Below are positions 7,495 through 15,880 of a DNA stretch of 37,211 nucleotides, one piece after another (the first letter of the stretch is position 1; every line of letters starts with the position of its first letter). Both the position numbers and the translations under genes were made by a program. The notes under the pieces are model-generated. The model searched no databases and was not told where the DNA came from. It saw nothing but the letters and a program-made list of their open reading frames with translations. Source of the DNA: Devosia sp. Its GTDB lineage: Bacteria > Pseudomonadota > Alphaproteobacteria > Rhizobiales > Devosiaceae. The stretch lies in assembly GCF_028290645.1 (NCBI RefSeq), contig NZ_JAQGJL010000372.1, positions 1 through 37,211 of the forward strand, in the 5' to 3' direction.

Positions 7495-7914
7495 TCAGCG
7501 GCCGAAATGGTGCACGTAGAGACCGATCGTGTCGTCGCCCATCATCTTCACCGCGAACACGTCGTCGCTGAAATAGCCCTTTTGCTCGAGCGCCTCGACC
7601 AGCACGCCGTTATCCGCAATCGCGGTCCGCAGATATGCTGCGTTGCCGTCCGAACGCATCAGATCGGACGTCGGGCAAATTTCGGTGATCCACACGCGGT
7701 AGCCGTTGTCGATGTCGAGCACATCGGCCGGGAATACACGCTTCAGATGGCCGAGTTCGTCACCGCACTGCGAGGTTGCGGAAGAGTTGTCCTGTCCACA
7801 TTGTGCGTCGCCGCACGGGGTGTCGAGTTGCACCTCCTGAGCATTGGCCGGGAGGGTGGAGAACGAAGGCAGCATGGCAACCGCGAAGGTAGCGGCGAGG
7901 GCGAACTTGATCAT
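7495..7914 (-). CDS. Small secreted protein of unknown function, paralogue C
   Basis: A 139-residue protein from the ATG at 7912-7914, with an AGGAG ribosome binding site. The signal peptide MIKFALAATFAVAMLPSF has diverged from A and B. A 20-residue insertion after the cleavage site adds extra cysteines (CGDAQCGQ), so this copy has four cysteines where the others have two. The shared domain follows: CGDELGHLKRVFPADVLDID, VWITEICP, DGNAAYLRTAI, QKGYFSDDVFAVKMMG and LYVHHFGR. It is divergent from the epimerase gene across 193 bases. The family is not recognised. Confidence 0.75.
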   Translation of the reverse strand: MIKFALAATFAVAMLPSFSTLPANAQEVQLDTPCGDAQCGQDNSSATSQCGDELGHLKRVFPADVLDIDNGYRVWITEICPTSDLMRSDGNAAYLRTAIADNGVLVEALEQKGYFSDDVFAVKMMGDDTIGLYVHHFGR

Positions 7915-7968
7915 TTCAGTCTCCTGGTGTGAGGCGGATGAAATACCGCGGCGCAGTTCTTTTGATGT

Positions 7969-7982
7969 GAGGCATGCGCCTC
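7969..7982. promoter_or_regulatory. Palindromic operator-like site, copy C
   Basis: GAGGCATGCGCCTC, an inverted repeat with one mismatch, lies upstream of paralogue C in the divergent region it shares with the epimerase gene. It could therefore affect either gene. Confidence 0.4.
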
Positions 7983-8046
7983 TTGACCGCTGGGATAAGC
8001 CAGCGCCCCGGCTGTTGAACTGGTCGTGACGACGCCGTTCAGGCTC

Positions 8047-8075
8047 GTGACAGAAAGGGCCCGACCCGTGCTAGG
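8047..8075 (+). promoter_or_regulatory. Probable promoter of the epimerase/isomerase pair
   Basis: GTGACA (8047-8052) and GCTAGG (8070-8075) are 17 bases apart. The predicted transcription start near 8082 leaves a short leader before the GGAGGA ribosome binding site (8094-8099) and the ATG at 8108. Confidence 0.45.
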
Positions 8076-8107
8076 TTCGGCGCAAATCACTTCGGAGGAT
8101 GCGAGCG

Positions 8108-8965
8108 ATGGCGAAGGTTCTGGTGACGGGCGGCAGCGGCAAGCTCGGGCGGGCGGTGCTCAAGGATCTGGTGACCAACGGTTATTCGGTGCTCAACATC
8201 GACCAGGCGCTGCCCAGGGAGCAAATCTGCCCGACCGTGCGCATCGATCTCACCGATTTCGGCCAGGTGGCAGAGGCCATCATGGGCGGGGTCGATGAGC
8301 GCAAGGGCCCCTTCGACGCCGTCGTCCATCTCGCGGCCATCCCGGCGCCGGGCCTGTTCGCCAACAGCCGCACCGTCGCCAACAACGTGCCCAGCAGCTA
8401 CAATGTGTTCGAGGCCTGCCGCCTCGCCGGCATCAAGAATGTCGTCTTCGCCTCGAGCGAAACCGTGCTCGGCCTGCCCTTCGATTCCCCGCCGCCCTAC
8501 GTGCCGGTCGACGAGGAGTATTTCCCGCGCCCCGAGAGCGCCTATTCGCTCGGCAAGCTCCTCGACGAGACCATGGCGGCGCAGTTCTGCCGCTGGGACT
8601 CGGAGCTCAAGATGGTCGGCCTGCGCTTCTCGAACGTCATGGACGTCGAGGACTACAAGGCCTTCCCCTCGTTCAACGCCGACCCCAAGCTGCGCAAATG
8701 GAACCTCTGGGGCTACATCGACGCGCGCGATGGAGCCCAGGCGGTGCGCCGCGGCATCGAGGCCGAGTTCAAGGGGTTCGAGCCCTTCATCATCGCCAAC
8801 CAGGACACGGTGATGAGCCGCGCCAATGTCTCGCTGATGGCCGAGGTGTTCCCCACCGTGCCGCACAAGGGCCAGCTCTCCCCCAACGGCACGCTGCTCT
8901 CGATCGATAAGGCGCGGCGCATGCTCGACTACAACCCGCAGCATAGCTGGAGGAACCACGTCTGA
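8108..8965 (+). CDS. NAD(P)-dependent epimerase/dehydrogenase (uronate dehydrogenase-like SDR)
   Basis: A 285-residue extended short-chain dehydrogenase. MAKVLVTGGSGKLG gives the TGxxGxxG nucleotide-binding loop, VVHLAAIPAP the second Rossmann signature, SSET the catalytic Ser/Thr region, and YSLGK (near residue 144) the catalytic Tyr-Lys pair. Size and layout fit uronate dehydrogenases and related sugar oxidoreductases; the exact sugar is not determined. The track starts at 8099, but GGAGGA at 8094-8099 is the ribosome binding site for the ATG at 8108. The stop overlaps the next start (TGATG), so the two genes form an operon, probably for sugar or sugar-acid catabolism. Confidence 0.8.
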   Translation: MAKVLVTGGSGKLGRAVLKDLVTNGYSVLNIDQALPREQICPTVRIDLTDFGQVAEAIMGGVDERKGPFDAVVHLAAIPAPGLFANSRTVANNVPSSYNVFEACRLAGIKNVVFASSETVLGLPFDSPPPYVPVDEEYFPRPESAYSLGKLLDETMAAQFCRWDSELKMVGLRFSNVMDVEDYKAFPSFNADPKLRKWNLWGYIDARDGAQAVRRGIEAEFKGFEPFIIANQDTVMSRANVSLMAEVFPTVPHKGQLSPNGTLLSIDKARRMLDYNPQHSWRNHV

Positions 8966-9813
8966 TGGTCCGACTGGGCGGGCACGGGCTCCCGATCGGG
9001 AGCGACGATCCCTATGCCTTCGCCCGCGCCCATCGCGAGTTCGGCTATAGCGCCGCCTATGTTCCCGAGGTGCGGATCGACGACCGTGCTCGCCTCGCCG
9101 ACATCGAGCAGGCCTTCGCGGCCGAGGACGTCGTCCTCGCCGAGATCGGGATTTGGCGCAACCTCGTCTCGCCCGACGAGGCGACCCGCAAGGCCAACCT
9201 CGCCTATGCCGTCGAGCGCCTCGCCATCGCCGATGCCGTGGGCGCCGGTTGTGCAGTGAGCTACATCGGCTCGTTCCGAGCCGGGACCGACTATGCGCCC
9301 GCCGCCGAGAACATGGGCCGGGAAGCCTTCGATGCGACGGTCGAGACGGTCCGCTACCTGCTCGACACGGTGAAGCCGACACGGGCCAAATTCGCGCTCG
9401 AGATGATGCAGTACTCGTTGCCCGACAGCGTCGACAGCTATGTCGAGCTCATTCGGGCGATCGACCGGCCGATGTTCGGCGCGCATTTCGATCCGGTGAA
9501 CATCATCATGACGCCGCGGGTGTACTTCGATAACGGCGCGCTGATCCGCGAGTGCTTCGACAGGCTCGGGCAGTGGGTCGTCTCGTGCCACGCCAAGGAC
9601 ATCAAGCTCCATCACCAGGCGGCACTGCACCTCGACGAAGTGCAGATCGGCGAGGGCGTGCTGGATTACCGCACCTACCTCACCGAGCTCGATCGGCTGC
9701 CCCGCGAGGTGCCGCTGATGCTCGAACACCTGGACGGCGCCGCCTATGCCGTGGCCCGCGATCGCATTTTCGCCGTGGGAGACGAGGTCGGGGTCAGATT
9801 CGCGCGCCCGTGA
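8965..9813 (+). CDS. Sugar phosphate isomerase/epimerase family TIM barrel
   Basis: A 282-residue protein of the xylose isomerase-like TIM-barrel family. Candidate metal-binding segments appear in the expected order: FALEMM (Glu, near 150), GAHFDPVN (His/Asp, near 175), SCHAKDI (His, near 210) and LMLEHLDG (Glu, near 255). Such proteins isomerise or epimerise sugars or cyclic polyols. It overlaps the dehydrogenase by one base and is surely cotranslated with it; together they suggest oxidation and isomerisation of one sugar. The pathway cannot be closed, because no kinase, aldolase or sugar transporter is adjacent. Confidence 0.75.
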   Translation: MVRLGGHGLPIGSDDPYAFARAHREFGYSAAYVPEVRIDDRARLADIEQAFAAEDVVLAEIGIWRNLVSPDEATRKANLAYAVERLAIADAVGAGCAVSYIGSFRAGTDYAPAAENMGREAFDATVETVRYLLDTVKPTRAKFALEMMQYSLPDSVDSYVELIRAIDRPMFGAHFDPVNIIMTPRVYFDNGALIRECFDRLGQWVVSCHAKDIKLHHQAALHLDEVQIGEGVLDYRTYLTELDRLPREVPLMLEHLDGAAYAVARDRIFAVGDEVGVRFARP

Positions 9814-9898
9814 AAATCACTGCTTGGTGATTGGTCACATTCCGGCCAACACTGTGCGTTGCTAGCCTGTAGCGAACACCGGATCACTGGAGCCGCCA

Positions 9899-11011
9899 TT
9901 GGGCGCCTACATATTGCGACGCCTGCTCCTGATGATCCCGACCTTGTTCGGGATCATGGTCGTCTCCTTCGTCATCGTGCAGTTTGCCCCGGGCGGTCCG
10001 GTCGAGCAGGTCATCGCCCAGATGTCCGGCCAGAACGTCAGCGCCACCGAGCGCATCACCGGCAGCCAGGGCGGTGACTTCGCCGGCCAAGAGACCTCGC
10101 AGGCCACGGACTCGAACGACGTCAATGCCACCTATCGCGGCGCCCGCGGACTGCGCCCGGAAATCCTCGAGCGCATCAAGAAGCAGTTCGGCTTCGACAA
10201 GCCCCCGCTCGAGCGCTTCGCCACCATGATGTGGAACTACATCCGGTTCGATTTCGGCGACAGCTACTTCCGCGACATCTCGGTCATCGACCTGATCAAG
10301 GAAAAGCTCCCGGTGTCGATCACGCTGGGCCTCTGGATGACCATCCTCGGCTACGGCGTCTCGATCCCGCTCGGCATCGCCAAGGCCATCCGCGACGGCT
10401 CGCGCTTCGACGTGTGGACCTCGTCCGTCGTCATCGTCGGCTATGCCCTTCCGGGCTTCCTCATCGCGGTGCTGCTGATCGTGCTGTTCGCCGGGGGCAG
10501 CTTCTGGGACTTCTTCCCGTTGCGGGGGCTCACCTCAGAGAACTTCGCCAGCCTCCCCTGGTACAGCCAGATCCTCGATTATCTCTGGCACATCACGCTG
10601 CCGGTCACCGCCATGGCGGTCGGCGGCTTCGCCACGGTGACGTTGCTCACCAAGAACTCGTTCCTCGAGGAGATCCGCAAGCAGTACGTCACCACCGCCC
10701 GCGCCAAGGGCCTCAACGAACGGCAGGTGCTCTACCGGCACGTCTTCCGCAACGCCATGCTGCTGGTCATCGCCAGCTTCCCCGCGGCGTTCATCTCCGC
10801 GTTCTTCGGCGGCTCGCTGCTGATCGAGACGATTTTTTCGCTCGATGGCCTCGGGCTCCTCGGCTTCCAGTCGGTGCTCAACCGCGACTATTCGGTGGTG
10901 TTCGCGACGCTCTACGTCTTCTCGCTGCTGGGGCTGGTCATCGGGCTCGTCTCCGACCTCATGTACATGTGGATCGATCCGAGGATCGATTTCGAGTCCA
11001 GGGAAGTCTGA
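9899..11011 (+). CDS. yejB: Peptide ABC transporter permease YejB
   Basis: A 370-residue inner-membrane protein with a TTG start, preceded by GGAG 8 bases upstream. The first transmembrane segment ([18 protein letters not shown]) is followed by a long periplasmic insert (about residues 30-105) typical of YejB. The BPD_transp_1 region contains the EAA-like loop [25 protein letters not shown], which contacts the ATPase. YejABEF imports peptides, including microcin C in Escherichia coli, and helps some alphaproteobacteria resist antimicrobial peptides. It is the first of four genes, yejB-yejE-yejF-yejA, with overlapping stop and start codons. Confidence 0.9.
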   Translation: MGAYILRRLLLMIPTLFGIMVVSFVIVQFAPGGPVEQVIAQMSGQNVSATERITGSQGGDFAGQETSQATDSNDVNATYRGARGLRPEILERIKKQFGFDKPPLERFATMMWNYIRFDFGDSYFRDISVIDLIKEKLPVSITLGLWMTILGYGVSIPLGIAKAIRDGSRFDVWTSSVVIVGYALPGFLIAVLLIVLFAGGSFWDFFPLRGLTSENFASLPWYSQILDYLWHITLPVTAMAVGGFATVTLLTKNSFLEEIRKQYVTTARAKGLNERQVLYRHVFRNAMLLVIASFPAAFISAFFGGSLLIETIFSLDGLGLLGFQSVLNRDYSVVFATLYVFSLLGLVIGLVSDLMYMWIDPRIDFESREV

Positions 11012-12186
11012 TGCACGGCATCGCAGCGGGCATCCGCTCTCCCTTCATCGCCTTCGCGCCAGCCGACCACGCCCGCCCGGCCCCCCGTCTCTCCCCGATC
11101 AACCAGCGCCGGCTCAAGGTCTTCAACGCCAACAGGCGAGGCGTATGGTCGCTGTGGATCTTCCTCATCCTGTTCATCCTCACCATGTTCGCCGAGCTGA
11201 TCGCCAACGACCGGCCACTGGTGGTGAGCTACAAGGGCGAATTGCTGTTTCCGGTGCTGGTCGCCTACCCCGAGACCAAGTTCGGCGGCTTTCTCGCCGA
11301 AACGATCTATCGCGACCCGTTCATCTCGGACGAAATCAACGCCAATGGCTGGATGATCTGGGCGCCGATCCGCTACTCCTACAACACGGTCGACGAATCC
11401 CTCACCGGCGCAGTCCCCTCGAAACCTTCATGGCTGCAGACGCCCGAAGAGCGCTGCGCCTTCTATCCCGCCGGCGTCGCCGATCCCTCGTGCAACATCG
11501 GCAATTTCCACTGGCTCGGCACCGACGACCAGGGCCGCGACGTGCTCGCCCGGCTGATCTACGGCTTCCGCATCTCGGTGCTGTTCGGCCTCATCCTTAC
11601 CGTGCTCTCCTCGATTGTCGGCATCGGCGCCGGGGCACTGCAGGGCTATCTCGGCGGCTGGGTCGATCTCACCGCGCAGCGGCTGATCGAGATATGGACC
11701 TCGGTTCCCTCGCTCTATCTGCTACTGATCATTTCCAGCATCATCGCCCCGAGCTTCTGGGTGCTGCTCGGTATCCTGCTGCTGTTCTCGTGGACGGCGC
11801 TGGTCGGGATCGTGCGCGCCGAGTTCCTGCGTGCCCGCAACTTCGAGTATGTCGCGGCCGCCCGGGCACTCGGCGTCTCCAACTTCAAGATCATGACGGG
11901 GCACCTGCTCCCCAACGCCATGGTCGCGACCCTCACCTTCATGCCGTTCATCCTCGCCGGCTCGGTGACGACGCTCACGGCCCTCGATTTCCTCGGCTTC
12001 GGCCTGCCGGTCGGCTCGCCGTCGCTCGGTGAACTGCTGAGCCAGGGCAAGGACAACCTCTCCGCCTGGTGGCTGGGGATCACCGGCTTCTTCACCGTCT
12101 CGATCATCCTCACCCTCCTCGTCTTCATCGGCGAGGCGGTGCGCGACGCCTTCGACCCGCGCAAAACCTTTGCGGGGCGCCAATGA
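11011..12186 (+). CDS. yejE: Peptide ABC transporter permease YejE
   Basis: A 391-residue permease starting at the ATG at 11011, which overlaps the yejB stop (TGATG); the track ORF from 10231 is an extension in another frame. The N-terminal cytoplasmic stretch LSPINQRRLKVFNANRRG and one membrane segment are followed by a large periplasmic region (FHWLGTDDQGRDVLARLIYG at its end), as in YejE/DppC permeases. The coupling loop EYVAAARALGVSNFKIMTGHLLPNA is intact. It pairs with YejB to form the channel. The C-terminus [10 protein letters not shown] is typical of the family. Confidence 0.9.
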   Translation: MHGIAAGIRSPFIAFAPADHARPAPRLSPINQRRLKVFNANRRGVWSLWIFLILFILTMFAELIANDRPLVVSYKGELLFPVLVAYPETKFGGFLAETIYRDPFISDEINANGWMIWAPIRYSYNTVDESLTGAVPSKPSWLQTPEERCAFYPAGVADPSCNIGNFHWLGTDDQGRDVLARLIYGFRISVLFGLILTVLSSIVGIGAGALQGYLGGWVDLTAQRLIEIWTSVPSLYLLLIISSIIAPSFWVLLGILLLFSWTALVGIVRAEFLRARNFEYVAAARALGVSNFKIMTGHLLPNAMVATLTFMPFILAGSVTTLTALDFLGFGLPVGSPSLGELLSQGKDNLSAWWLGITGFFTVSIILTLLVFIGEAVRDAFDPRKTFAGRQ

Positions 12187-13811
12187 GCGGCCCCCTGCTC
12201 CAGGTAGATGACCTGCACGTGGATTTCGCCACCGAACACGGCCAGATGCACGCCGTCCGCGGCGTCTCGTTCGACATCCAGCCGGGCCAGACGGTGGCAC
12301 TGGTCGGCGAGTCCGGTTCGGGCAAGTCCGTCACCGCCCTCTCCGTCCTCCGCCTCCTCCCCTACCCCGCCGCTTCCCATCCCAAGGGGCGCATCCTGTT
12401 CAACGGCGTGGACCTGCTCGGTGCCGACGGTCGCGGCATCCGCGCGGTGCGCGGCAACGCCATCTCGATGATCTTCCAGGAGCCGATGAGTTCGCTCAAC
12501 CCGCTCCACACCGTCGAGCGGCAGGTCAGCGAAGCGCTGATCCTCCACCGCGGCATGCGGCGCGCGGCGGCGCGCGTCCGCACCATCGAGCTCCTCACCG
12601 AGGTCGGCATCCCCAACCCGGAGTCGCGCCTCGACGATTTCCCGCATCAGCTCTCGGGCGGGCAGCGCCAGCGGGTGATGATCGCAATGGCGCTCGCCAA
12701 CGAGCCGCAACTGCTCATCGCCGACGAGCCGACCACCGCGCTCGACGTCACCGTGCAGGCGCAGATCCTCGAGCTGCTGATGTCGCTGCAGAAGAAGCGC
12801 GGCATGGCGATCCTGTTCATCACCCACGACCTGCAGATCGTCCGCCGCATGGCCGAGATCACCCACGTGATGACCGAGGGCAAGATCGTCGAGTCCGGCA
12901 CGACCGAGGCACTCTTTGCCAACCCCCAGCACCCCTACACGCGAAAACTCCTTGCCGCCGAGCCGAAGGGCGATCCGCCGTCGCCGGCCGCGGATGCCCC
13001 CGTGCTGGTCAGCGCCGAAAAGCTCCGCGTCTGGTTCCCGATCAAGCGCGGGTTCCTCCGCCGCATCGTCGGCCACGTGAAGGCCGTGGACGACATCGAC
13101 ATCACCATCCGCCGCGGCGAAACCCTCGGTCTCGTCGGCGAGTCCGGGTCGGGCAAGACCACTCTCGGCCGGGCCTTGCTCCGCCTCATCGGTTCGGAGG
13201 GCCGCATCGTCTATCTCGGCAAGGACATCGAGAAGCTCTCCTGGGGCGCCATGCGGCCCTTGCGCAAGGACATGCAGATCGTCTTCCAGGACCCGTTCGG
13301 CTCGCTCAGCCCGCGCATGTCGGTGGCCGAGATCATCGCCGAGGGCCTCGCGGTCCACGCCCCGCAGCTCAGCCCCGCCGAGCGCGACGCGAAGGTGGTC
13401 CAGGCCCTCACCGAAGTCGGGCTCGATCCCGAAGCCCGCTTCCGCTACCCCCACGAGTTCTCCGGCGGCCAGCGCCAGCGCGTCGCCATTGCCCGCGCCA
13501 TGGTGCTCGAGCCGAAATTCGTCGTCCTCGACGAGCCCACCTCCGCCCTCGACATGAGCGTCCAGGCCCAGGTGGTCGACCTGCTCCGCGACCTGCAGCG
13601 CCGGCACAACCTCACCTATCTCTTCATCTCGCACGACCTGCGCGTCGTCCGGGCGCTCGCCAATGAGCTGATGGTGATGCGCAACGGCAAGGTGGTCGAG
13701 CACGGCCCGGCCCGCGACATCTTCGCCGCGCCGCAATCCGACTACACCAAGGCCCTGATGGCTGCCGCCTTCGCCGTCGAGGCGGCTCCGAGCCCCGAGG
13801 TGGCGCAGTGA
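12183..13811 (+). CDS. yejF: Peptide ABC transporter double ATPase YejF
   Basis: A 542-residue protein with two complete ABC ATPase domains in one chain. Domain 1 has GESGSGKS (Walker A), [14 protein letters not shown] (signature) and [11 protein letters not shown] (Walker B). Domain 2 has [25 protein letters not shown] and [10 protein letters not shown]. Each domain is followed by an oligopeptide-type C-terminal extension ([12 protein letters not shown] in the first). The ATG at 12183 overlaps the yejE stop (ATGA), whereas the track start at 12069 lies inside yejE. It powers the YejBE channel from the cytoplasmic side. Confidence 0.92.
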   Translation: MSGPLLQVDDLHVDFATEHGQMHAVRGVSFDIQPGQTVALVGESGSGKSVTALSVLRLLPYPAASHPKGRILFNGVDLLGADGRGIRAVRGNAISMIFQEPMSSLNPLHTVERQVSEALILHRGMRRAAARVRTIELLTEVGIPNPESRLDDFPHQLSGGQRQRVMIAMALANEPQLLIADEPTTALDVTVQAQILELLMSLQKKRGMAILFITHDLQIVRRMAEITHVMTEGKIVESGTTEALFANPQHPYTRKLLAAEPKGDPPSPAADAPVLVSAEKLRVWFPIKRGFLRRIVGHVKAVDDIDITIRRGETLGLVGESGSGKTTLGRALLRLIGSEGRIVYLGKDIEKLSWGAMRPLRKDMQIVFQDPFGSLSPRMSVAEIIAEGLAVHAPQLSPAERDAKVVQALTEVGLDPEARFRYPHEFSGGQRQRVAIARAMVLEPKFVVLDEPTSALDMSVQAQVVDLLRDLQRRHNLTYLFISHDLRVVRALANELMVMRNGKVVEHGPARDIFAAPQSDYTKALMAAAFAVEAAPSPEVAQ

Positions 13812-13828
13812 GGGGAGCCGCGGATCAG

Positions 13829-13950
13829 GTGGCTGTGGACCCCCACCCCTGTCCCCCTAAGAATGGGGAGGGAGACCCTCTCACCGCTATCAGTGCTTTG
13901 GTCTCCCTCCCCAGTAGGGGGAGGGGACAGGGGTGGGGGTCCACAGCCGC
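13829..13950. repeat. REP-type inverted repeat between yejF and yejA
   Basis: GGCTGTGGACCCCCACCCCTG and its exact reverse complement bracket an inner pair of CTCCC/GGGAG hairpins about 120 bases long. The transcript of the yej operon would fold into a large stem-loop just before yejA, which may stabilise or separate the two messages. The same outer sequence recurs at 36342. Confidence 0.85.
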
Positions 13951-14032
13951 GATCTCTCCTGGACCACCCTCGATTCCCGCCGCAATCGCCCCTAAGCTCC
14001 CCCGCAACGTTCTCCCCCAACGGAGGCCCTTC

Positions 14033-15880
14033 ATGCACCTCGCCAAGCTCGCCACCCTCACCCTCGCAGCCCTCCTCGCCCTCTCCCCAGCCCTCGCGCA
14101 GGAGAAGGTCTGGCATCACGCCGGCTCGCTGATCGGCGAGCCGAAATACCCCGAGGGCTTCGCCAGGTTCGACTACGTGAACCCCGATGCCCCGGTCGGC
14201 GGCCAAGTGCGGCTGAGTTCGATGGGCGGCTTCGACACCTTCAACCCGATCCTGCCCGAGGGGGAACCGGTCGACGGGATCGGCCTCGTCTATGAGACGC
14301 TGACCACCGCCTCGCTCGACGAGACCTCGACGCAATACGGCGACCTCGCCGAAGCATTCAGCTTCCCCGACGACTATTCCTCGGTCACCTTCCGCATGAA
14401 CCCGCGCGCCAAGTGGGCGGACGGCGAGCCGGTGACCGCCGAGGACGTGGTCTGGTCGTTCAACAAGATCATGGAGCTGAACCCCAGCCAGGCGAACTAC
14501 TACGCCAACGTCACCAAGGCCGAAGTCACGGCGCCGGGCGAGGTGACCTTCACTTTCGACCAGAAGGGCAACCGCGAGCTGCCGCACATCATGGGCCAGC
14601 TGATCGTCCTGCCCCAGCACTGGTGGGAAGGCACCGGCCCGGACGGCAAGCCGCGCGACATCGCCCACTCCACCCTCGAGCCGCCGATGGGCTCGGGCCC
14701 GTACAAGCTCGCGAGCTTCTCGCCCGGCGCCTCGGTCACCTACGAGCGGGACCCCAACTACTGGGCCCTCAAGGAGCCGTTCAACATCGGGCAGAACAAC
14801 TTCCAGCAGATCAAGTACGAGTATTTCCGCGACACCACCGCCGAGTTCGAAGGCTTCAAGGGCGACGAATTCGACTGGTGGGACGAGAACCTCGCGCTGC
14901 GCTGGCAGAACGGCTACGACTTCCCCGCCGTCACCGAAGGCAAGGTGACCAAGGAGCTGTTCGAGAACAATTACCGCGGCTCGGGCGTCCTCGTCGGGTT
15001 CGTCCCGAACCTTCGGAAGCCCCTGTTCCAGAACGAAGCCCTGCGCGAAGCGATGCTCTACGCGTTCGATTTCGAGGAGCTCGACAAGCTCAGGTTCTTC
15101 GGCCAATACGACCGCATCAACAGCTACTTTTACGGCACCGAGTTCGCTTCGTCCGGCCTGCCTCAGGGCAAGGAGCTCGAAATCCTCAACTCGGTCAGGG
15201 ACCTCGTCCCCGCCTCGGTATTCACCACCGAATACAAGAACCCGGTCAACGGCGATCCGACCAAGCTGCGCAACAGCCTCCGCACCGCCAACCAGATCCT
15301 CACCCAGGCCGGATACACCCTCAACGGCAACCAGCTGATGGACCCGACCGGCAAGCCGGTCTCGTTCGAGATCCTGCTCAACGGCCCGACCATCGAGCCG
15401 ATCGCCACGGCGTTCCAGACCAACCTCAAGCGGCTCGGCATCGACGCCACCATCCGCACCGTCGACTCACCGCAATATATCGAGCGGGTCGGCAAGCGCG
15501 ACTACGACATGATCTATACCGGCTGGGGCCAGTCGCTCTCCCCGGGCAACGAGCAGCGCGACTTCTGGGGCTCGGCGTCAGCCCAGGGCGAGGACAGCCG
15601 CAACTATGCGGGCATCGCCGACAAGGGCATCGACGCATTGATCGACAAGGTCATCTTCGCCACCGACCGCGATACGCTCATCGCCGCCACCCGCGCGCTC
15701 GACCGTGTGCTGCTCGCCCACCACTACGTGACGCCGACCTACACGCTGCGCAAATCTCGCATCGCCCGCTGGGACCGCTTCAGTCACCCCGATCCCCTCC
15801 CCGAATTCAACATCGGCTTCCCCACGGTCTGGTGGTACGACGAGGCAAAGGCGGCCAAGACCGGGGCAGCGAAGAACTAG
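14033..15880 (+). CDS. yejA: Peptide ABC transporter substrate-binding protein YejA
   Basis: A 615-residue family 5 extracellular solute-binding protein. The start at 14033 follows CGGAGG (14021-14026) and gives a signal peptide MHLAKLATLTLAALLALSPALAQ; the track start at 13808 reads through the REP element. Typical features are VNPDAPVGGQVRLSSMGGFDTFNP near the N-terminus, VYETLTT, and ADGEPVTAEDVVWSFN. The length agrees with YejA. It binds peptides in the periplasm and delivers them to YejBEF. Its stop codon shares the palindrome CTAG with the convergent urocanase-family stop, a 4-base tail-to-tail overlap. Confidence 0.92.
   Translation: MHLAKLATLTLAALLALSPALAQEKVWHHAGSLIGEPKYPEGFARFDYVNPDAPVGGQVRLSSMGGFDTFNPILPEGEPVDGIGLVYETLTTASLDETSTQYGDLAEAFSFPDDYSSVTFRMNPRAKWADGEPVTAEDVVWSFNKIMELNPSQANYYANVTKAEVTAPGEVTFTFDQKGNRELPHIMGQLIVLPQHWWEGTGPDGKPRDIAHSTLEPPMGSGPYKLASFSPGASVTYERDPNYWALKEPFNIGQNNFQQIKYEYFRDTTAEFEGFKGDEFDWWDENLALRWQNGYDFPAVTEGKVTKELFENNYRGSGVLVGFVPNLRKPLFQNEALREAMLYAFDFEELDKLRFFGQYDRINSYFYGTEFASSGLPQGKELEILNSVRDLVPASVFTTEYKNPVNGDPTKLRNSLRTANQILTQAGYTLNGNQLMDPTGKPVSFEILLNGPTIEPIATAFQTNLKRLGIDATIRTVDSPQYIERVGKRDYDMIYTGWGQSLSPGNEQRDFWGSASAQGEDSRNYAGIADKGIDALIDKVIFATDRDTLIAATRALDRVLLAHHYVTPTYTLRKSRIARWDRFSHPDPLPEFNIGFPTVWWYDEAKAAKTGAAKN

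Noticed and set aside
11715-13736. 673-aa minus-strand ORF
   Set aside because: Antisense of yejE/yejF, whose ATPase motifs are unambiguous.
13808-14032. N-terminal extension of YejA in the ORF track
   Set aside because: It reads through the REP palindrome; the ATG at 14033 has CGGAGG upstream and begins a proper signal peptide.
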